This document shows, in pieces, positions 8,029-17,051 of a DNA stretch of 64,000 bases. The stretch is from the NCBI GenBank assembly GCA_965200975.1, contig OZ241740.1, positions 620,001 through 684,000 on the forward strand, read 5' to 3'. The notes under the pieces were generated by a model that made no database searches, was not told the DNA's origin, and was given only the letters and a program-made list of their open reading frames with translations. Every line of letters starts with the position of its first letter. Positions within the stretch are counted from its first letter, which is position 1. Both the position numbers and the translations under genes were made by a program. The DNA comes from S5-327 sp965200975. Lineage in GTDB: Bacteria; Chloroflexota; Dehalococcoidia; Lucifugimonadales; Australimonadaceae.

Positions 8029-8214
8029 ATGGGTGATGGACTTACGCCCGAGGCTTTCGCCTCGTGGGCAAATGCAGTGGGACTGCAAGTCGACGCGGAG
8101 CATCTTGCGCTGTTGCAGCCTGAAACGCAGGCGCTGCTTGGACGCATCGCGCCGCTGGAGGCGATCGATGTGTCGGGCGTCGCAATCGAGGACGCCATCG
8201 GAGGCGCGTCGTGA
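8029..8214 (+). CDS. Small AtzG/GatC-like amidase partner protein
   Basis: A 61-residue acidic, helical protein with an excellent ribosome binding site (AAAGGAGGAG at 8017-8026). Its stop overlaps the start of the amidase as GTGA. Size, helix-rich sequence (LTPEAFASWANAVGLQVDAE) and position match the small partner seen before AtzE-type amidases (AtzG/DUF4089) and, more distantly, GatC before GatA. Inferred role: stabilising subunit of the next gene's amidase. The family call rests on context more than on motifs. Confidence 0.6.
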   Translation: MGDGLTPEAFASWANAVGLQVDAEHLALLQPETQALLGRIAPLEAIDVSGVAIEDAIGGAS

Positions 8215-9617
8215 GCGGGCTTACGTCGGCCTCTGCTGCGGACATCGCCCGGCGCATCGCCGCGAAAGAGGTGTCGAGCGTCGAAGTGGTTGAGGCGTTC
8301 ACTGCGCGCGCCGATGCGCTCGAACCGAAGATCGGCGCGTTCATCACCCGCACCGCCGAGCAGGCGCTCGCCGATGCGAGGCAGGCCGACGCCGAGCTGG
8401 CGGCGGGCGACCGGCGCGGCCCGCTGCACGGCGTGCCCGTCGGCGTGAAGGACATCTACTGGACTGCCGGCGTTCGCACGACGTCGGGCGCAGCGCTCGA
8501 TGCGGAGTTCACGCCGGACGAGGATGCGACAGCTGTGCGCCTGCTGAAGAATGCCGGCGCCATTGTCGTCGGAAAGACGAACACCGTTGAGCTCGCATTC
8601 GACCCGACCGGGCGCAACGCTACGTACGGTATGCCGAACAACCCGTGGGGGCTTGACCGTATGCCCGGAGGGTCGTCGAGCGGCACGGGAGCAGGCGTCG
8701 CGGCGGGGTTCTTCCCGCTTGGGCTTGGCACCGACACCGGCGGGTCGATCCGTATCCCGTCGGCGCTCTGCGGCATTGCGGGGATTAAGCCGTCGTTCGG
8801 GCTCGTGAGCAGGGCGGGCGTAACGCCCCTGTCGCACAGCCTCGACACTGCCGGGCCGATGGCTCGCACGGTAGAAGACCTGGCGCTCTCGATGAACGCG
8901 CTTGCCGTTTACGACGCGCGCGACCCCGTATCGGTCTCGCCCCCCGGCGACGACTACCTTGCAGCTCTCGACGGCGGCGTCCGCGGCATGCGCATCGGCG
9001 TGCCCGAGCAGTACGTGTGGCGTCCGCTCGACGCCGAGATGGAGACGGCGTTCCGCAAGGCGCTCGGGGTGCTGGAAGAGCTTGGAGCGGAGATCGTAGG
9101 CGTCAGCATCCCGGAGCTCGAGTGGACGCCGGCGCTGGCGGCCGCCATTACGACGGCTGAGGCCGCGATGGCGCACCGCGAGCGCGTACTGCGGCACGGC
9201 GACCGAATGGACCAGACAGTGCGCCGCCGGTTCGAGTCGGGGATGTTCATCTCGGCGTCGGTGTACGCGCAGGCGCAACGGGGCAGAGTAGCCTACGCCC
9301 GGGCCGTCGCCGCAGCGTTCGAGCAGGTAGACCTCATCGCCACGCCGACGGTTGCGACGCCGGCGCCGCGGCAAGGGCTCGACGTGATGGAGATCGGCGG
9401 CGAGGAGGTCCCGGTGCGGGAGGCGTTGCTGCGGATCACGCGCATCTTCAACCTCGCGCGAATGCCAAGCGTGTCGGTCCCGTGCGGGTTCTCACAGGAC
9501 GGCCTGCCGATAGGGCTGATGCTCGGTGCTCCGCTGTTCGCCGACGCCCGCGCTCTGCGAGCGGCGCGCGCCTACGAGAGCGCAACGGAGTGGGGTCTGC
9601 GGGAGGCAGCGATTTAG
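8211..9617 (+). CDS. Amidase-signature hydrolase (AtzE/GatA-like)
   Basis: A 468-residue amidase of the Ser-cisSer-Lys class. Lys80 is in the VGVKD motif. The serine-rich GGSSSG (153-158) carries the cis-Ser, and the GTDTGGSIR stretch gives the nucleophile Ser179. The enzyme hydrolyses C-N amide bonds; the substrate could be a biuret-type amide, a carbamoyl compound or another small amide. It is not the tRNA amidotransferase subunit with any certainty, since no gatB is adjacent. It is translationally coupled to the small partner at 8029. Confidence 0.88.
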   Translation: MSGLTSASAADIARRIAAKEVSSVEVVEAFTARADALEPKIGAFITRTAEQALADARQADAELAAGDRRGPLHGVPVGVKDIYWTAGVRTTSGAALDAEFTPDEDATAVRLLKNAGAIVVGKTNTVELAFDPTGRNATYGMPNNPWGLDRMPGGSSSGTGAGVAAGFFPLGLGTDTGGSIRIPSALCGIAGIKPSFGLVSRAGVTPLSHSLDTAGPMARTVEDLALSMNALAVYDARDPVSVSPPGDDYLAALDGGVRGMRIGVPEQYVWRPLDAEMETAFRKALGVLEELGAEIVGVSIPELEWTPALAAAITTAEAAMAHRERVLRHGDRMDQTVRRRFESGMFISASVYAQAQRGRVAYARAVAAAFEQVDLIATPTVATPAPRQGLDVMEIGGEEVPVREALLRITRIFNLARMPSVSVPCGFSQDGLPIGLMLGAPLFADARALRAARAYESATEWGLREAAI

Positions 9618-9694
9618 GCGCTAGCTTGGCCGTTGCGTCCAGGGGTATGGCACAATGCTCCCGTCCTACCCCGACCGCACTGAGGAGGAGCGCT

Positions 9695-10453
9695 ATGCCG
9701 GATCTCGACGCACTGATGGAGGAGGCGGCGCTCGCGAACCGCATGCTCTACACGATGGGGCTCGCCGACTCGTCGACGATCGAGCGCGGGCATGTGAGCG
9801 TGCGGCTGCCGGACGACCCGGACAAGTTCATCATCAAGGCGCTTGGTCCTGCGCTGTCGCAGACCCACGCCGGCGATATGGTGGTCGTCGATGTGAACGG
9901 CTACAAGGCGGGCGGACCTCCGGAGAACAACCTGCCGAATGAGGTGAAGATGCACTCCTGCCTGCTGCGGGAGCGTCCAGACGTCAACTCGGTGGTGCAC
10001 GTCCATCCGCGCTACACGGTGCTGATGAGCGTGCTGCAGGAGCAGATGGGGCCGATGTGCATCGAGGGGATGCCGCTCTTTGCCGAGCCGATCCCGATGT
10101 TCCCCAGCCCGCGGCTCATCATTCACGAGAAGGACGGAGCGGAGGTCGCGCGGCTTATGGGGTCGCACAGCGCGATTATGCTGCAGGGGCACGGCGCAGC
10201 CACGGTAGGCGGCGATATGGAGGACGCGATGGTGAACATGCTGCACCTGGAAGAGCAGGCGCGCATGAACTACCTGGCGTTTTGCGCTGTGGGCAGCGCT
10301 CACGCCGTGCTGACTCCCGAGCAGCGCGCCGAGTTCGGCGCGAATATGCGGTCGATGCCGAGCGCAGACCATCTGACGCCGGAGGTTGCTCCTACTGCCC
10401 GTAAGCCTAGCGGCATCTGGCGCCACTACGCCGAGATGGCGGAGGGGTTGTAG
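9695..10453 (+). CDS. Class II aldolase/adducin family protein
   Basis: A 252-residue protein of the zinc-dependent aldolase/epimerase fold (FucA/AraD type). Zinc ligands are in HVHPRY and in GHGAATVGGD, and the acidic residue in NEVKMHS precedes the conserved RPDVNSVVH. The start at ATG 9695 follows GAGGAGG. It probably cleaves or decarboxylates a small hydroxyacid or sugar-acid derivative. It converges with a second class II aldolase at 10516-11262, hinting that both act in one catabolic route. Confidence 0.85.
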   Translation: MPDLDALMEEAALANRMLYTMGLADSSTIERGHVSVRLPDDPDKFIIKALGPALSQTHAGDMVVVDVNGYKAGGPPENNLPNEVKMHSCLLRERPDVNSVVHVHPRYTVLMSVLQEQMGPMCIEGMPLFAEPIPMFPSPRLIIHEKDGAEVARLMGSHSAIMLQGHGAATVGGDMEDAMVNMLHLEEQARMNYLAFCAVGSAHAVLTPEQRAEFGANMRSMPSADHLTPEVAPTARKPSGIWRHYAEMAEGL

Positions 10454-10515
10454 GCGGCGGGAAGAGCGGGCGCAACCTCCCCAGCCGATCCCGGCAACAA
10501 GCGGGGCGCGGGCTG

Positions 10516-11262
10516 CTACTCCATCACTTGCAGGCTGGGAACGAGCGAGCGGAAGTACTCGTAGGCGTGGGATGCGCGCTTGACCCAGTCGGGGCCGAAC
10601 CGGGCGGCGTACTCGTCCGTGAGTGGCGTCGGCGTGCCGACGATTGATGCTATCACCTGCATAATCGCGGCGCGTTCGAGGTAGATGGTGTTCGAGACCG
10701 ACTCGTCCATCGACCCGCCAACGACCACGACGCCGTGGCCTCTAAGGAGCGCCGCGCCGCGCTCGCCGAGCGTCTGCGCGACTTCCCGGCCCTGATCGGC
10801 GGTCGTTATCAGATCAGGCTTCCCGTAGATGGGCGTCTCGGGAGCGAACGGGACAGCCTGGTTGTAGAGCGCCTTTATAGGCGTGTTGCCGCAACCGATG
10901 GCTGTGGCGACGAGCTGGTGCGTGTGCACGACAGAGTTCACGTCGGAACGGGACTCCATTATCGCGGCGTGGAGCGCGGCCTCGCGGGGCGGCACAGGGG
11001 CGTCGATGACGCGGCTCTTCTGGTCGTCGGGGACCCACTGAGCGTCGCCGCCGGCGAGGTAGTCGTCGATATCGACGGCGATGATGTCTTCAGGCTTGAT
11101 CTGGTTGTGCGCGCGGAGCACCGGTTTGATGTACATCACGCGAGAGCCGGGGACGCGCGCGCTGATGTGGCCGTGGAAGTCGACCAGCCCCTGATGGTCG
11201 AGCACGTGCGAGCTCTCTGCGACTTGCCGTTTCAGATCGTCGATGCCGGAGGATGTCGTCAT
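10516..11262 (-). CDS. Class II aldolase/adducin family protein
   Basis: A second zinc-dependent class II aldolase-fold protein (248 residues). It has FHGHISARVPG near the N-terminus, HTHQLVATA with the zinc histidines, and GHGVVVVGGS as the third ligand motif. It overlaps the upstream MFS gene by ATGA, so transport and catabolism are co-transcribed. The C-terminal ARFGPDWVKRASHAYEYF is seen in aldolases of aromatic or hydroxy-acid pathways. Specific substrate unknown. Confidence 0.86.
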   Translation of the reverse strand: MTTSSGIDDLKRQVAESSHVLDHQGLVDFHGHISARVPGSRVMYIKPVLRAHNQIKPEDIIAVDIDDYLAGGDAQWVPDDQKSRVIDAPVPPREAALHAAIMESRSDVNSVVHTHQLVATAIGCGNTPIKALYNQAVPFAPETPIYGKPDLITTADQGREVAQTLGERGAALLRGHGVVVVGGSMDESVSNTIYLERAAIMQVIASIVGTPTPLTDEYAARFGPDWVKRASHAYEYFRSLVPSLQVME

Positions 11263-12557
11263 GAGTTCACCTCTCTGATGGTTGCGTTGGAAGTCGATTG
11301 CGGCAAGGTCGGCTTCGTGGCGAACGCGAGCAGGACGGCGGCGGCCCCGAACGTCGCCACCGCCGAATAGAACACGGCGGTGTACGAGCCGGTGGCCTCG
11401 CGCAACAACGCCATCAGGTAGGGCCCGAGGGCGAGCCCTCCCAGCAGCGCCGTCTGCACCATACCCGATATGACGCCGTAGGAGCGCCGTCCGTAGTAGT
11501 TGGCGATGAGGAGCATAAGGATCGACCCCTCCCCCCGCGCGGCGATGCCCAGCAGCACGCCGTAGACTACGCCGACCGCAGGGTCGGAGACGAACTGGAA
11601 CCCCAGCGCGAGCCCAAGCCCCATAAGCATGGTGAAGATGCCGAGCAAGCGCTCGGAGATACGCTCGGCAAGGAAGCCCCAAAGCGTGTTGGCGAATGCG
11701 CCCGATATGGCGAACATGCTGACGGCGGCGACGCCTATGCCGGGGGCGAATCCCTGCTGCTCGTAGTACTGCGGCATATGGAACGGCAGGCCGCCGCCTC
11801 CGTAGTTGGTGAGCACGATCGACGCCAGAATCAGCGTGAAGGCGGGAGTGCGCACGGCTTGCCGGAACGTCCACGACTGCGCCATCTCCTGCTGCGTCCG
11901 CTCGGCAGCTTCGGCTTCCGACGCTGCTTCGTCGCCGTCGGGGAGCAGGCCCATCTCTTCGGGCGTCCGGCGAAGCACCAGGGCATTGGGGAGGACGAGG
12001 AAGACGAGCACGCCGATCCCGAAGGCGACCCACACCCACCGCCAGGTGAGCCCCGCGCTGATCATCAGCAGGGCGAGAGGGCCCATTGCGAACGTGCCCA
12101 CTGGGTGCGCCGTGCCCGTGAGGCCGATGGCGCGCCCGCGCATTCGCCGGAACCAGTTGACGACGAGCACGCGCGGGACGACGCCGGCGATGAAGTTCTG
12201 CGCGACGCCGCGCGCGAGCGCATAGCCGATGTACAGGAACCAGACGCTGGGAGCAAGCGCGATGACAAAAAAGGAGAGCGCCATAACCAGCGAGCCGAGC
12301 GTCATCAGCACGCGGGGGCTGTAGCGGTCGGCGAGGAGGCCGATGAACGGAGCGCTCACGCCGGCGAGGATGCCGCCGACAGTGACGGAGCCTGCGATAG
12401 ACGTGCGGCTCCAGCCGGTGGCCTCGCTGACGGGTTCGACGAGGATGCCGATGAAGGCCTGACTCGTTGGGCCGGCGAACAGTCCGGTGAGCAGAATTAC
12501 GGCGAGTATCCACCAGCCGTAGAAGATGCGGGGCCTTGGTTTCGGGTGTGGGGTCAA
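11259..12557 (-). CDS. MFS transporter (monocarboxylate/oxalate-formate type)
   Basis: A 432-residue, 12-helix permease. The N-terminal FYGWWILAVI and LADRYSPRVLM loop (MFS motif A between TM2 and TM3) are typical of the monocarboxylate porter/OFA branch. A charged central loop (about residues 205-235) separates the two six-helix halves. It overlaps the downstream class II aldolase by 4 bp, so the likely cargo is that enzyme's hydroxy-acid substrate. The specificity is inference from the operon only. Confidence 0.85.
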   Translation of the reverse strand: MTPHPKPRPRIFYGWWILAVILLTGLFAGPTSQAFIGILVEPVSEATGWSRTSIAGSVTVGGILAGVSAPFIGLLADRYSPRVLMTLGSLVMALSFFVIALAPSVWFLYIGYALARGVAQNFIAGVVPRVLVVNWFRRMRGRAIGLTGTAHPVGTFAMGPLALLMISAGLTWRWVWVAFGIGVLVFLVLPNALVLRRTPEEMGLLPDGDEAASEAEAAERTQQEMAQSWTFRQAVRTPAFTLILASIVLTNYGGGGLPFHMPQYYEQQGFAPGIGVAAVSMFAISGAFANTLWGFLAERISERLLGIFTMLMGLGLALGFQFVSDPAVGVVYGVLLGIAARGEGSILMLLIANYYGRRSYGVISGMVQTALLGGLALGPYLMALLREATGSYTAVFYSAVATFGAAAVLLAFATKPTLPQSTSNATIREVNS

Positions 12558-12698
12558 GGGTTCGGGGTCTCGACGGATGCGGGCAGGTTACGCCGCCAAG
12601 CGCCGCGATGCGAATTGCCAGCGTTACGGCAACCGCGCATCCTCCGCAGGAGCAGCGGCCCAACAGGGACAAGCTCATTGCGGTATCGTGGAGCAACA

Positions 12699-12764
12699 AT
12701 GACTACCGCGCCGCCCATCTTCACCGTCGGACGCTCGAACTACGGAACAGAAGAGCAGGCGTGA
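12699..12764 (+). pseudogene. Orphan DUF488 N-terminal fragment overlapping the next gene
   Basis: A 21-codon ORF reads MTTAPPIFTVGRSNYGTEEQ, then Ala and TGA. PIFTVGRSN...EEQ is the first strand and helix of a DUF488 protein (compare RIFTLGFAGKSAEQF in the next gene). Its stop overlaps the next GTG as GTGA. It looks like a partial duplication of the DUF488 5' end, about 60 bp upstream in another frame. It could act as a coupling upstream ORF. Confidence 0.45.
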
Positions 12765-13213
12765 GGATATTCACGCTTGGGTTTGCGGGGAAGTCGGCGG
12801 AGCAGTTCTTCGGGCTGTTGCGGGAGTCGGGCGCCCGGCGGGTAGTGGATGTGCGCCTCCGTCCGTACGGGCAGCTGGCGGGGTTCGCCAAACGGGATGA
12901 CCTCGCGTACTTTCTGCCCGCCCTGCTGGGGGAGCGGCGAGGCTCATACGAGCACCGGCCAGAACTGGCGCCGACGCGGGAGATGCTGGACGCCTACCGG
13001 AAGGAGCACCGCGACTGGGCGCGTTACGAACGCGAGTTCCTGGCGCTTATGGCCGAGCGGCGGATAGAGAAGATGCCCCTCAGGCGGCTATTGAGCGACG
13101 CCTGCCTACTCTGCAACGAGCCGGCGCCGCATCGCTGCCACCGACGGCTGGTCGCCGAGTATCTGCGGGAGCACTGGGGAGACGTGGAGATCGTCCACCT
13201 GACCCTGCTGTAG
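12761..13213 (+). CDS. DUF488 domain protein
   Basis: A 150-residue protein of the DUF488 family. It starts with the strand RIFTLGFAGKSAEQF, then VVDVRLRPYG, and ends with the cysteine/histidine motif CLLCNEPAPHRCHRRLVAEYL. The conserved CxxC/HCHR block suggests metal or nucleic-acid contact, but the family's biochemical role is not established. The GTG start overlaps a fragment of the same family upstream. It converges with moaX. Confidence 0.8.
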   Translation: MRIFTLGFAGKSAEQFFGLLRESGARRVVDVRLRPYGQLAGFAKRDDLAYFLPALLGERRGSYEHRPELAPTREMLDAYRKEHRDWARYEREFLALMAERRIEKMPLRRLLSDACLLCNEPAPHRCHRRLVAEYLREHWGDVEIVHLTLL

Positions 13214-13238
13214 GCGCGCCGGCCCTCCCCTCCGCGCG

Positions 13239-13991
13239 CTACGCGTGGACGTGCGCGGGGGGCGCAACCCCTTCGCGTTCCGCAAGGAAGCCGGCGTAAG
13301 GCGCCTCCGCCAGGTGCAGCGCGTGCGTTTCGGGGTCGCACGCGGCGCCTACCCACACCTCGCCGTCGGCGAAATGCTCCTTTTTCCACACCGGCACGAT
13401 GTGCTTGATGCGGTCGACGACGTAGAGACCGGCAAGATACGCTTCGAGCCGGTGAGGCGCGCCGGCGGCGACGGCCAGGCTAACCTCGCCTATTTCGAGA
13501 ACGCCGAACCGGTGCTGCGCCGCCATCGCAGGGACGCCGAACCGGGCCATCGTCTCCTCCAGGATCTGCCCGATGACCTTGCGCGCCATGCGTTCGTCGG
13601 CTTCGTACTCCAGCCGCGTAACGGGACGCCCTCCCGTGTTGTCGCGCGTTGTGCCTTCAAACGTGACGACAGCGCCGTTGAACGAGCGCCGCACCGCGTC
13701 GGCCAGAGCAGGAGCGTCGATCGGTTCGGCGCCGACTCGGACATCGACGCCGCCGCTTACGGGCGGGTAGAACGCGACGTCGTCGCCGTCGCTCAGAGGG
13801 TAGGCGGGGTTGGCGAACTCCTCGTTGACGGCGATGAGGTGAGGGCGAAAATCGCTTGGCAGGGCGGGCGCCTCGATGAGGAGCGCCGTGATGGCGTCGG
13901 CGACGGTTGCGCCCTCCGGGAGCGTCAGGTTGAGGCGGTCGACGCCGGCGCGCTCCCGGTACGAGGCGTAGAGGCGGATGAGAACGTTCAT
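13239..13991 (-). CDS. moaX: Molybdopterin synthase, fused MoaD-MoaE subunits (MoaX-type)
   Basis: Residues 1-81 are a MoaD ubiquitin-like domain ending FYPPVSGG (Gly80-Gly81). Residues from about 85 are MoaE, with the catalytic lysine motif VWKKEHFADG and the RLEAYLAG region. Molybdopterin synthase inserts dithiolene sulfur into precursor Z using the thiocarboxylated MoaD C-terminus. Because the GG is internal here, the fusion must be cut after Gly81 to be active, as reported for mycobacterial MoaX. Length 250 residues. No other moa genes are adjacent. Confidence 0.9.
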   Translation of the reverse strand: MNVLIRLYASYRERAGVDRLNLTLPEGATVADAITALLIEAPALPSDFRPHLIAVNEEFANPAYPLSDGDDVAFYPPVSGGVDVRVGAEPIDAPALADAVRRSFNGAVVTFEGTTRDNTGGRPVTRLEYEADERMARKVIGQILEETMARFGVPAMAAQHRFGVLEIGEVSLAVAAGAPHRLEAYLAGLYVVDRIKHIVPVWKKEHFADGEVWVGAACDPETHALHLAEAPYAGFLAEREGVAPPAHVHA

Positions 13992-14035
13992 AGGGCGGAT
14001 TATAGCGGAGCGCGGATATTGGGCGGACGGCGGGC

Positions 14036-14090
14036 AACTGTTCAGAGGTCATGCTATCGCGCGCCAACTCATCAACGCTGAACAGTTACG
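14036..14090 (+). repeat. Family B repeat copy 3 with a 10-bp inverted repeat
   Basis: The family core runs 14053-14090 (GCTATCGCGCGCCAACTC, ATCAACGCTGAACAGTTACG). Its 3' end CTGAACAGTT (14078-14087) is perfectly complementary to AACTGTTCAG at 14036-14045, so a 10-bp stem with a 32-nt loop can form. It lies between the divergent moaX and rarA genes. Confidence 0.5.
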
Positions 14091-14105
14091 TTGTAACCTT
14101 GACCT

Positions 14106-15479
14106 ATGACAGGCCGGAGTATGCGAAGCGATCAGTCCCTGTTCGAGCACTCGCGGCGGCAGCGTGAGGCGGAGCACGCTCCACTCGCCGCGCGAATGCG
14201 TCCGCGCTCGCTCGACGACTTCGTTGGGCAGGAGCATCTGCTCGGCGAAGGCCGCGTTCTCGAGCGGGCCCTTCGAGCAGGACGGCCCCCGTCGATGGTG
14301 CTGTGGGGCCCGCCCGGCGTCGGCAAAACGACGCTCGCGCGCGTGATAGCGGGAATGACCGACGCCCACTTCATTGCGCTCTCCGCCGTAACCTCGGGCG
14401 TGGCAGACCTGCGCAAGGCCGTCGACGAGGCCCGCGAGACGCAGACCGGCGGGAAAGATACGGTGCTGTTCATCGACGAGGTGCACCGCTTCAACAAGGC
14501 GCAGCAGGACGCAATCCTGCCCCACGTCGAGAACGGCACAGTCATCTTCATCGGCGCGACGACCGAGAACCCGTCGTTCGAAGTGATATCGGCGCTGCTC
14601 TCCCGGACGCGCGTGCTCACCCTCAAACCGCTGACCGACGCCGACCTCGAGCGGATCGTGCGCCGCGCCCTTGCCGATTCCGAGCGTGGGCTTGGCGCGC
14701 AGCGGGTCGCCGTCGAGCCCGACGCGTTGCAGTTTCTCGTGGAGGCTGCGGCGGGCGACGCCCGGGTGGCGCTGAACGCGGTTGAACTCGCGGCGGAGAT
14801 TGCGCCGCTCGACGCAGCCGGCGCCCGCAGCATCGACCGGGCGCTCATAGGGGAGGCGCTGCAGCGCCGGGCGCCGCAGTACGACAAGGCGGGAGACGCG
14901 CACTACGACACGATTTCGGCGTTCATCAAATCGATGCGTGCGTCCGACCCCGATGCTGCGGTATACTGGTTAGCTCGGATGCTCGAGGCGGGAGAAGACC
15001 CCCTCTTCATCGCGCGAAGGATCGTCATCGCGGCGGCGGAAGATGTCGGAATGGCCGACCCCCAGGCCCTGCCGGTCGCGGTGGCGGCGCAGCAGGCCGT
15101 GCACTTCGTAGGACTCCCCGAAGGCGCCATCCCTCTGGCGCAGGCGGCTGTCTACCTGGCCACTGCGCCGAAGAGCAACGCGTCATACCTGGCGCTCAAC
15201 CGCGCGCTCGAAGAGGCCCGAACGGGCAAACCGCATCCGGTTCCGTTGCATCTGCGGAATGCCCCCACCGGCCTGATGCGGTCGCTCGGCTACGGCCGGG
15301 ACTACAAGTACGCCCACGACTACGAGGGCCGCTTCGCCGGACAGCAGAACCTGCCGGACGAGCTTGCCGGGCGGCGGTTCTACGAGCCGGGCTCCGAGGG
15401 GTACGAGCGCACCGTGCGAGAACGCATCGAGGCGTGGTGGGGGAGAGAGCGGCAAACAGAGAAAGGAGAAGGACCGTGA
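14106..15479 (+). CDS. rarA: Replication-associated recombination protein A (AAA+ ATPase)
   Basis: RarA/MgsA is a clamp-loader-like AAA+ ATPase acting at stalled replication forks. Walker A is GPPGVGKTT, Walker B is FIDEVHRFN, sensor 1 is GATTENPSFE, followed by SRTRVLTLKPL. The C-terminal tetramerisation region has the typical DAAVYWLARMLEAGEDPLF and the NAPTGLM motif. Length 457 residues. The start lacks a clear Shine-Dalgarno; a second ATG at 14121 is possible. The stop overlaps rtcB by GTGA, giving a two-gene operon. Confidence 0.95.
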   Translation: MTGRSMRSDQSLFEHSRRQREAEHAPLAARMRPRSLDDFVGQEHLLGEGRVLERALRAGRPPSMVLWGPPGVGKTTLARVIAGMTDAHFIALSAVTSGVADLRKAVDEARETQTGGKDTVLFIDEVHRFNKAQQDAILPHVENGTVIFIGATTENPSFEVISALLSRTRVLTLKPLTDADLERIVRRALADSERGLGAQRVAVEPDALQFLVEAAAGDARVALNAVELAAEIAPLDAAGARSIDRALIGEALQRRAPQYDKAGDAHYDTISAFIKSMRASDPDAAVYWLARMLEAGEDPLFIARRIVIAAAEDVGMADPQALPVAVAAQQAVHFVGLPEGAIPLAQAAVYLATAPKSNASYLALNRALEEARTGKPHPVPLHLRNAPTGLMRSLGYGRDYKYAHDYEGRFAGQQNLPDELAGRRFYEPGSEGYERTVRERIEAWWGRERQTEKGEGP

Positions 15480-16672
15480 TTGGGGAAGTTCGGTCGTGGG
15501 CAAGCATCCTCGACCAGCCAACGAAGAAACAGGCCGAACGCATCGCGCGGGCGCCGGGCCTTGCAGGGCACGTCGCACTGATGGCGGACGCCCACATGGG
15601 CATCGGCGCGACGGTGGGGTCGGTTATACCGACGCGCGCCGACACGATCATCCCTGCAGCCGTAGGGGTGGACATCGGGTGCGGAATGATGGCGTGCCGC
15701 ACCGACCTGCCGGGGCTGCCGGAGGACGCCGATCTGCAGGCGCTCGTGCATCAGTTCAGTCGCTCGATCCCGGCAGGGCTCGGGCGCGGCCACGACAAGT
15801 CGACAGAGGGGGCGTCGGAATGGCTGGAGCAGCATCCGATGCCTGCGTGCGCAGAGGAAGTGTTCGGGGCGCTGAATGGCGGAATCCGCCGCGCCCAAAA
15901 GGCGGCGGCCGGGCAGCTGGGGTCGCTCGGGTCGGGGAACCACTTTGCGGAGGTGTGCGTCGACCGCGACGGCGGAGTCTGGGCGCTGCTGCATAGCGGG
16001 TCGCGGGGAGTGGGGAATATGATCGCGCAGCTGTCCATTGACCGGGCTCGGGCCGAGTGCTGGGAGGAGCTGGAAGACCCCGACACTGCTCGCCTCGCGG
16101 GGGAGTCGTTCGAGCAGTATGTGGAGATGATGACGTGGGCGCAGGCGTACGCCTATGCGAACCGCGACCTGATCATGCGGGCGATGCTGGATGATATGGC
16201 GCGCAGTCTGGGCGATTTCGAGGTTGCGCAGACGATTCAGTGCCACCACAACTTCTCCACGCTCGAGACGCACTTCGGGCAGGAGATGTGGATTACCCGA
16301 AAGGGCGCCATCCGCGCCGGAGAGGGCGAGTACGGCGTCGTGCCCGGGTCGATGGGCGCCGCGACGCATATCGTCGTTGGACTGGGGAACCCTGATTCTT
16401 ACGAGTCGTCGGCGCACGGCGCCGGACGGATTATGGGCCGGTCGCAGGCGATGCGAGAGCTCAGCGTGGAGAGCCTGCAGGAGGCGATGGAGGGGACGGC
16501 GTGGCAGGAGCGAGACGCGGCGCATCTGCTGGACGAGCATCCCCGGGCGTACAAGCCTATCGACCAGGTCATGGCCGACCAGGCGGACCTGACGCGCTCG
16601 GTGCAGGTGCTCCGGCAGGTTGCGAACTATAAGGGCGTCGATAAGCGCTCGCGCCGTCGTCGCCGTCGCTGA
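15476..16672 (+). CDS. rtcB: RtcB family RNA-splicing ligase
   Basis: RtcB joins 2',3'-cyclic phosphate and 5'-OH RNA ends using GTP and Mn2+. Visible motifs are DIGCGM (metal-binding Cys), GSGNHF, HSGSRG, HHNFS, and SAHGAGR, whose His is the guanylated nucleophile. Length 398 residues, a normal bacterial size, with an Arg-rich tail. It starts at GTG 15476, overlapping rarA by 4 bp, behind AAAGGAGAAGG. The pairing suggests RNA repair or processing after damage. No archease gene is adjacent. Confidence 0.95.
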   Translation: MIGEVRSWASILDQPTKKQAERIARAPGLAGHVALMADAHMGIGATVGSVIPTRADTIIPAAVGVDIGCGMMACRTDLPGLPEDADLQALVHQFSRSIPAGLGRGHDKSTEGASEWLEQHPMPACAEEVFGALNGGIRRAQKAAAGQLGSLGSGNHFAEVCVDRDGGVWALLHSGSRGVGNMIAQLSIDRARAECWEELEDPDTARLAGESFEQYVEMMTWAQAYAYANRDLIMRAMLDDMARSLGDFEVAQTIQCHHNFSTLETHFGQEMWITRKGAIRAGEGEYGVVPGSMGAATHIVVGLGNPDSYESSAHGAGRIMGRSQAMRELSVESLQEAMEGTAWQERDAAHLLDEHPRAYKPIDQVMADQADLTRSVQVLRQVANYKGVDKRSRRRRRR

Positions 16673-16825
16673 GCGCAGCGGAGGAAAACGGCGGATTGCC
16701 CTTGAATTCCTGCGAAAGGGTATTGCATAGCCCGCTGCGGAGGGGGTACGCTGGCGTTGGACCGGCAGGGAGCGGAGGGATTCGCTCCACCAGAGAGTCC
16801 GCAACGCCGAGCAAGGAGGTGAGCC

Positions 16826-16897
16826 ATGTTGCGACGCGCGGTCTACGTGCTCCATCACCGGTGGCACTTTCCTTCTTCGGCCCCCACGCCGGACTAA
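16826..16897 (+). CDS. Possible 23-residue peptide inside the structured RNA
   Basis: The ATG follows AAGGAGGTGA (16813-16822), an almost perfect complement of the 16S anti-Shine-Dalgarno at good spacing. It encodes MLRRAVYVLHHRWHF then PSSAPTPD and stops at TAA 16895-16897. It is rich in Leu, His, Arg and Trp. It could be a small protein or a leader-type peptide whose translation controls folding of the surrounding RNA. Only the ribosome binding site and the absence of another explanation support it. Confidence 0.35.
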   Translation: MLRRAVYVLHHRWHFPSSAPTPD

Positions 16898-17051
16898 TGC
16901 CGGCGGAGGGGGCGGACGGAAGCCGGACGCTCCGCTGACGTCGCAGGCCATGAGAAACCCGACTAGCGGGACTCCGCCACATCCGGCAGAGAATGCCGGG
17001 AACGGCAACGGAGCGGAAGGTGAGCCTCTCTTAGCGGAGAGGCAGCCACTC

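Noticed and set aside
11298..12764. Plus-strand ORF of 488 codons opposite the MFS gene
   Set aside because: Antisense shadow; only its last 21 codons, from the ATG at 12699, resemble a protein family (DUF488).
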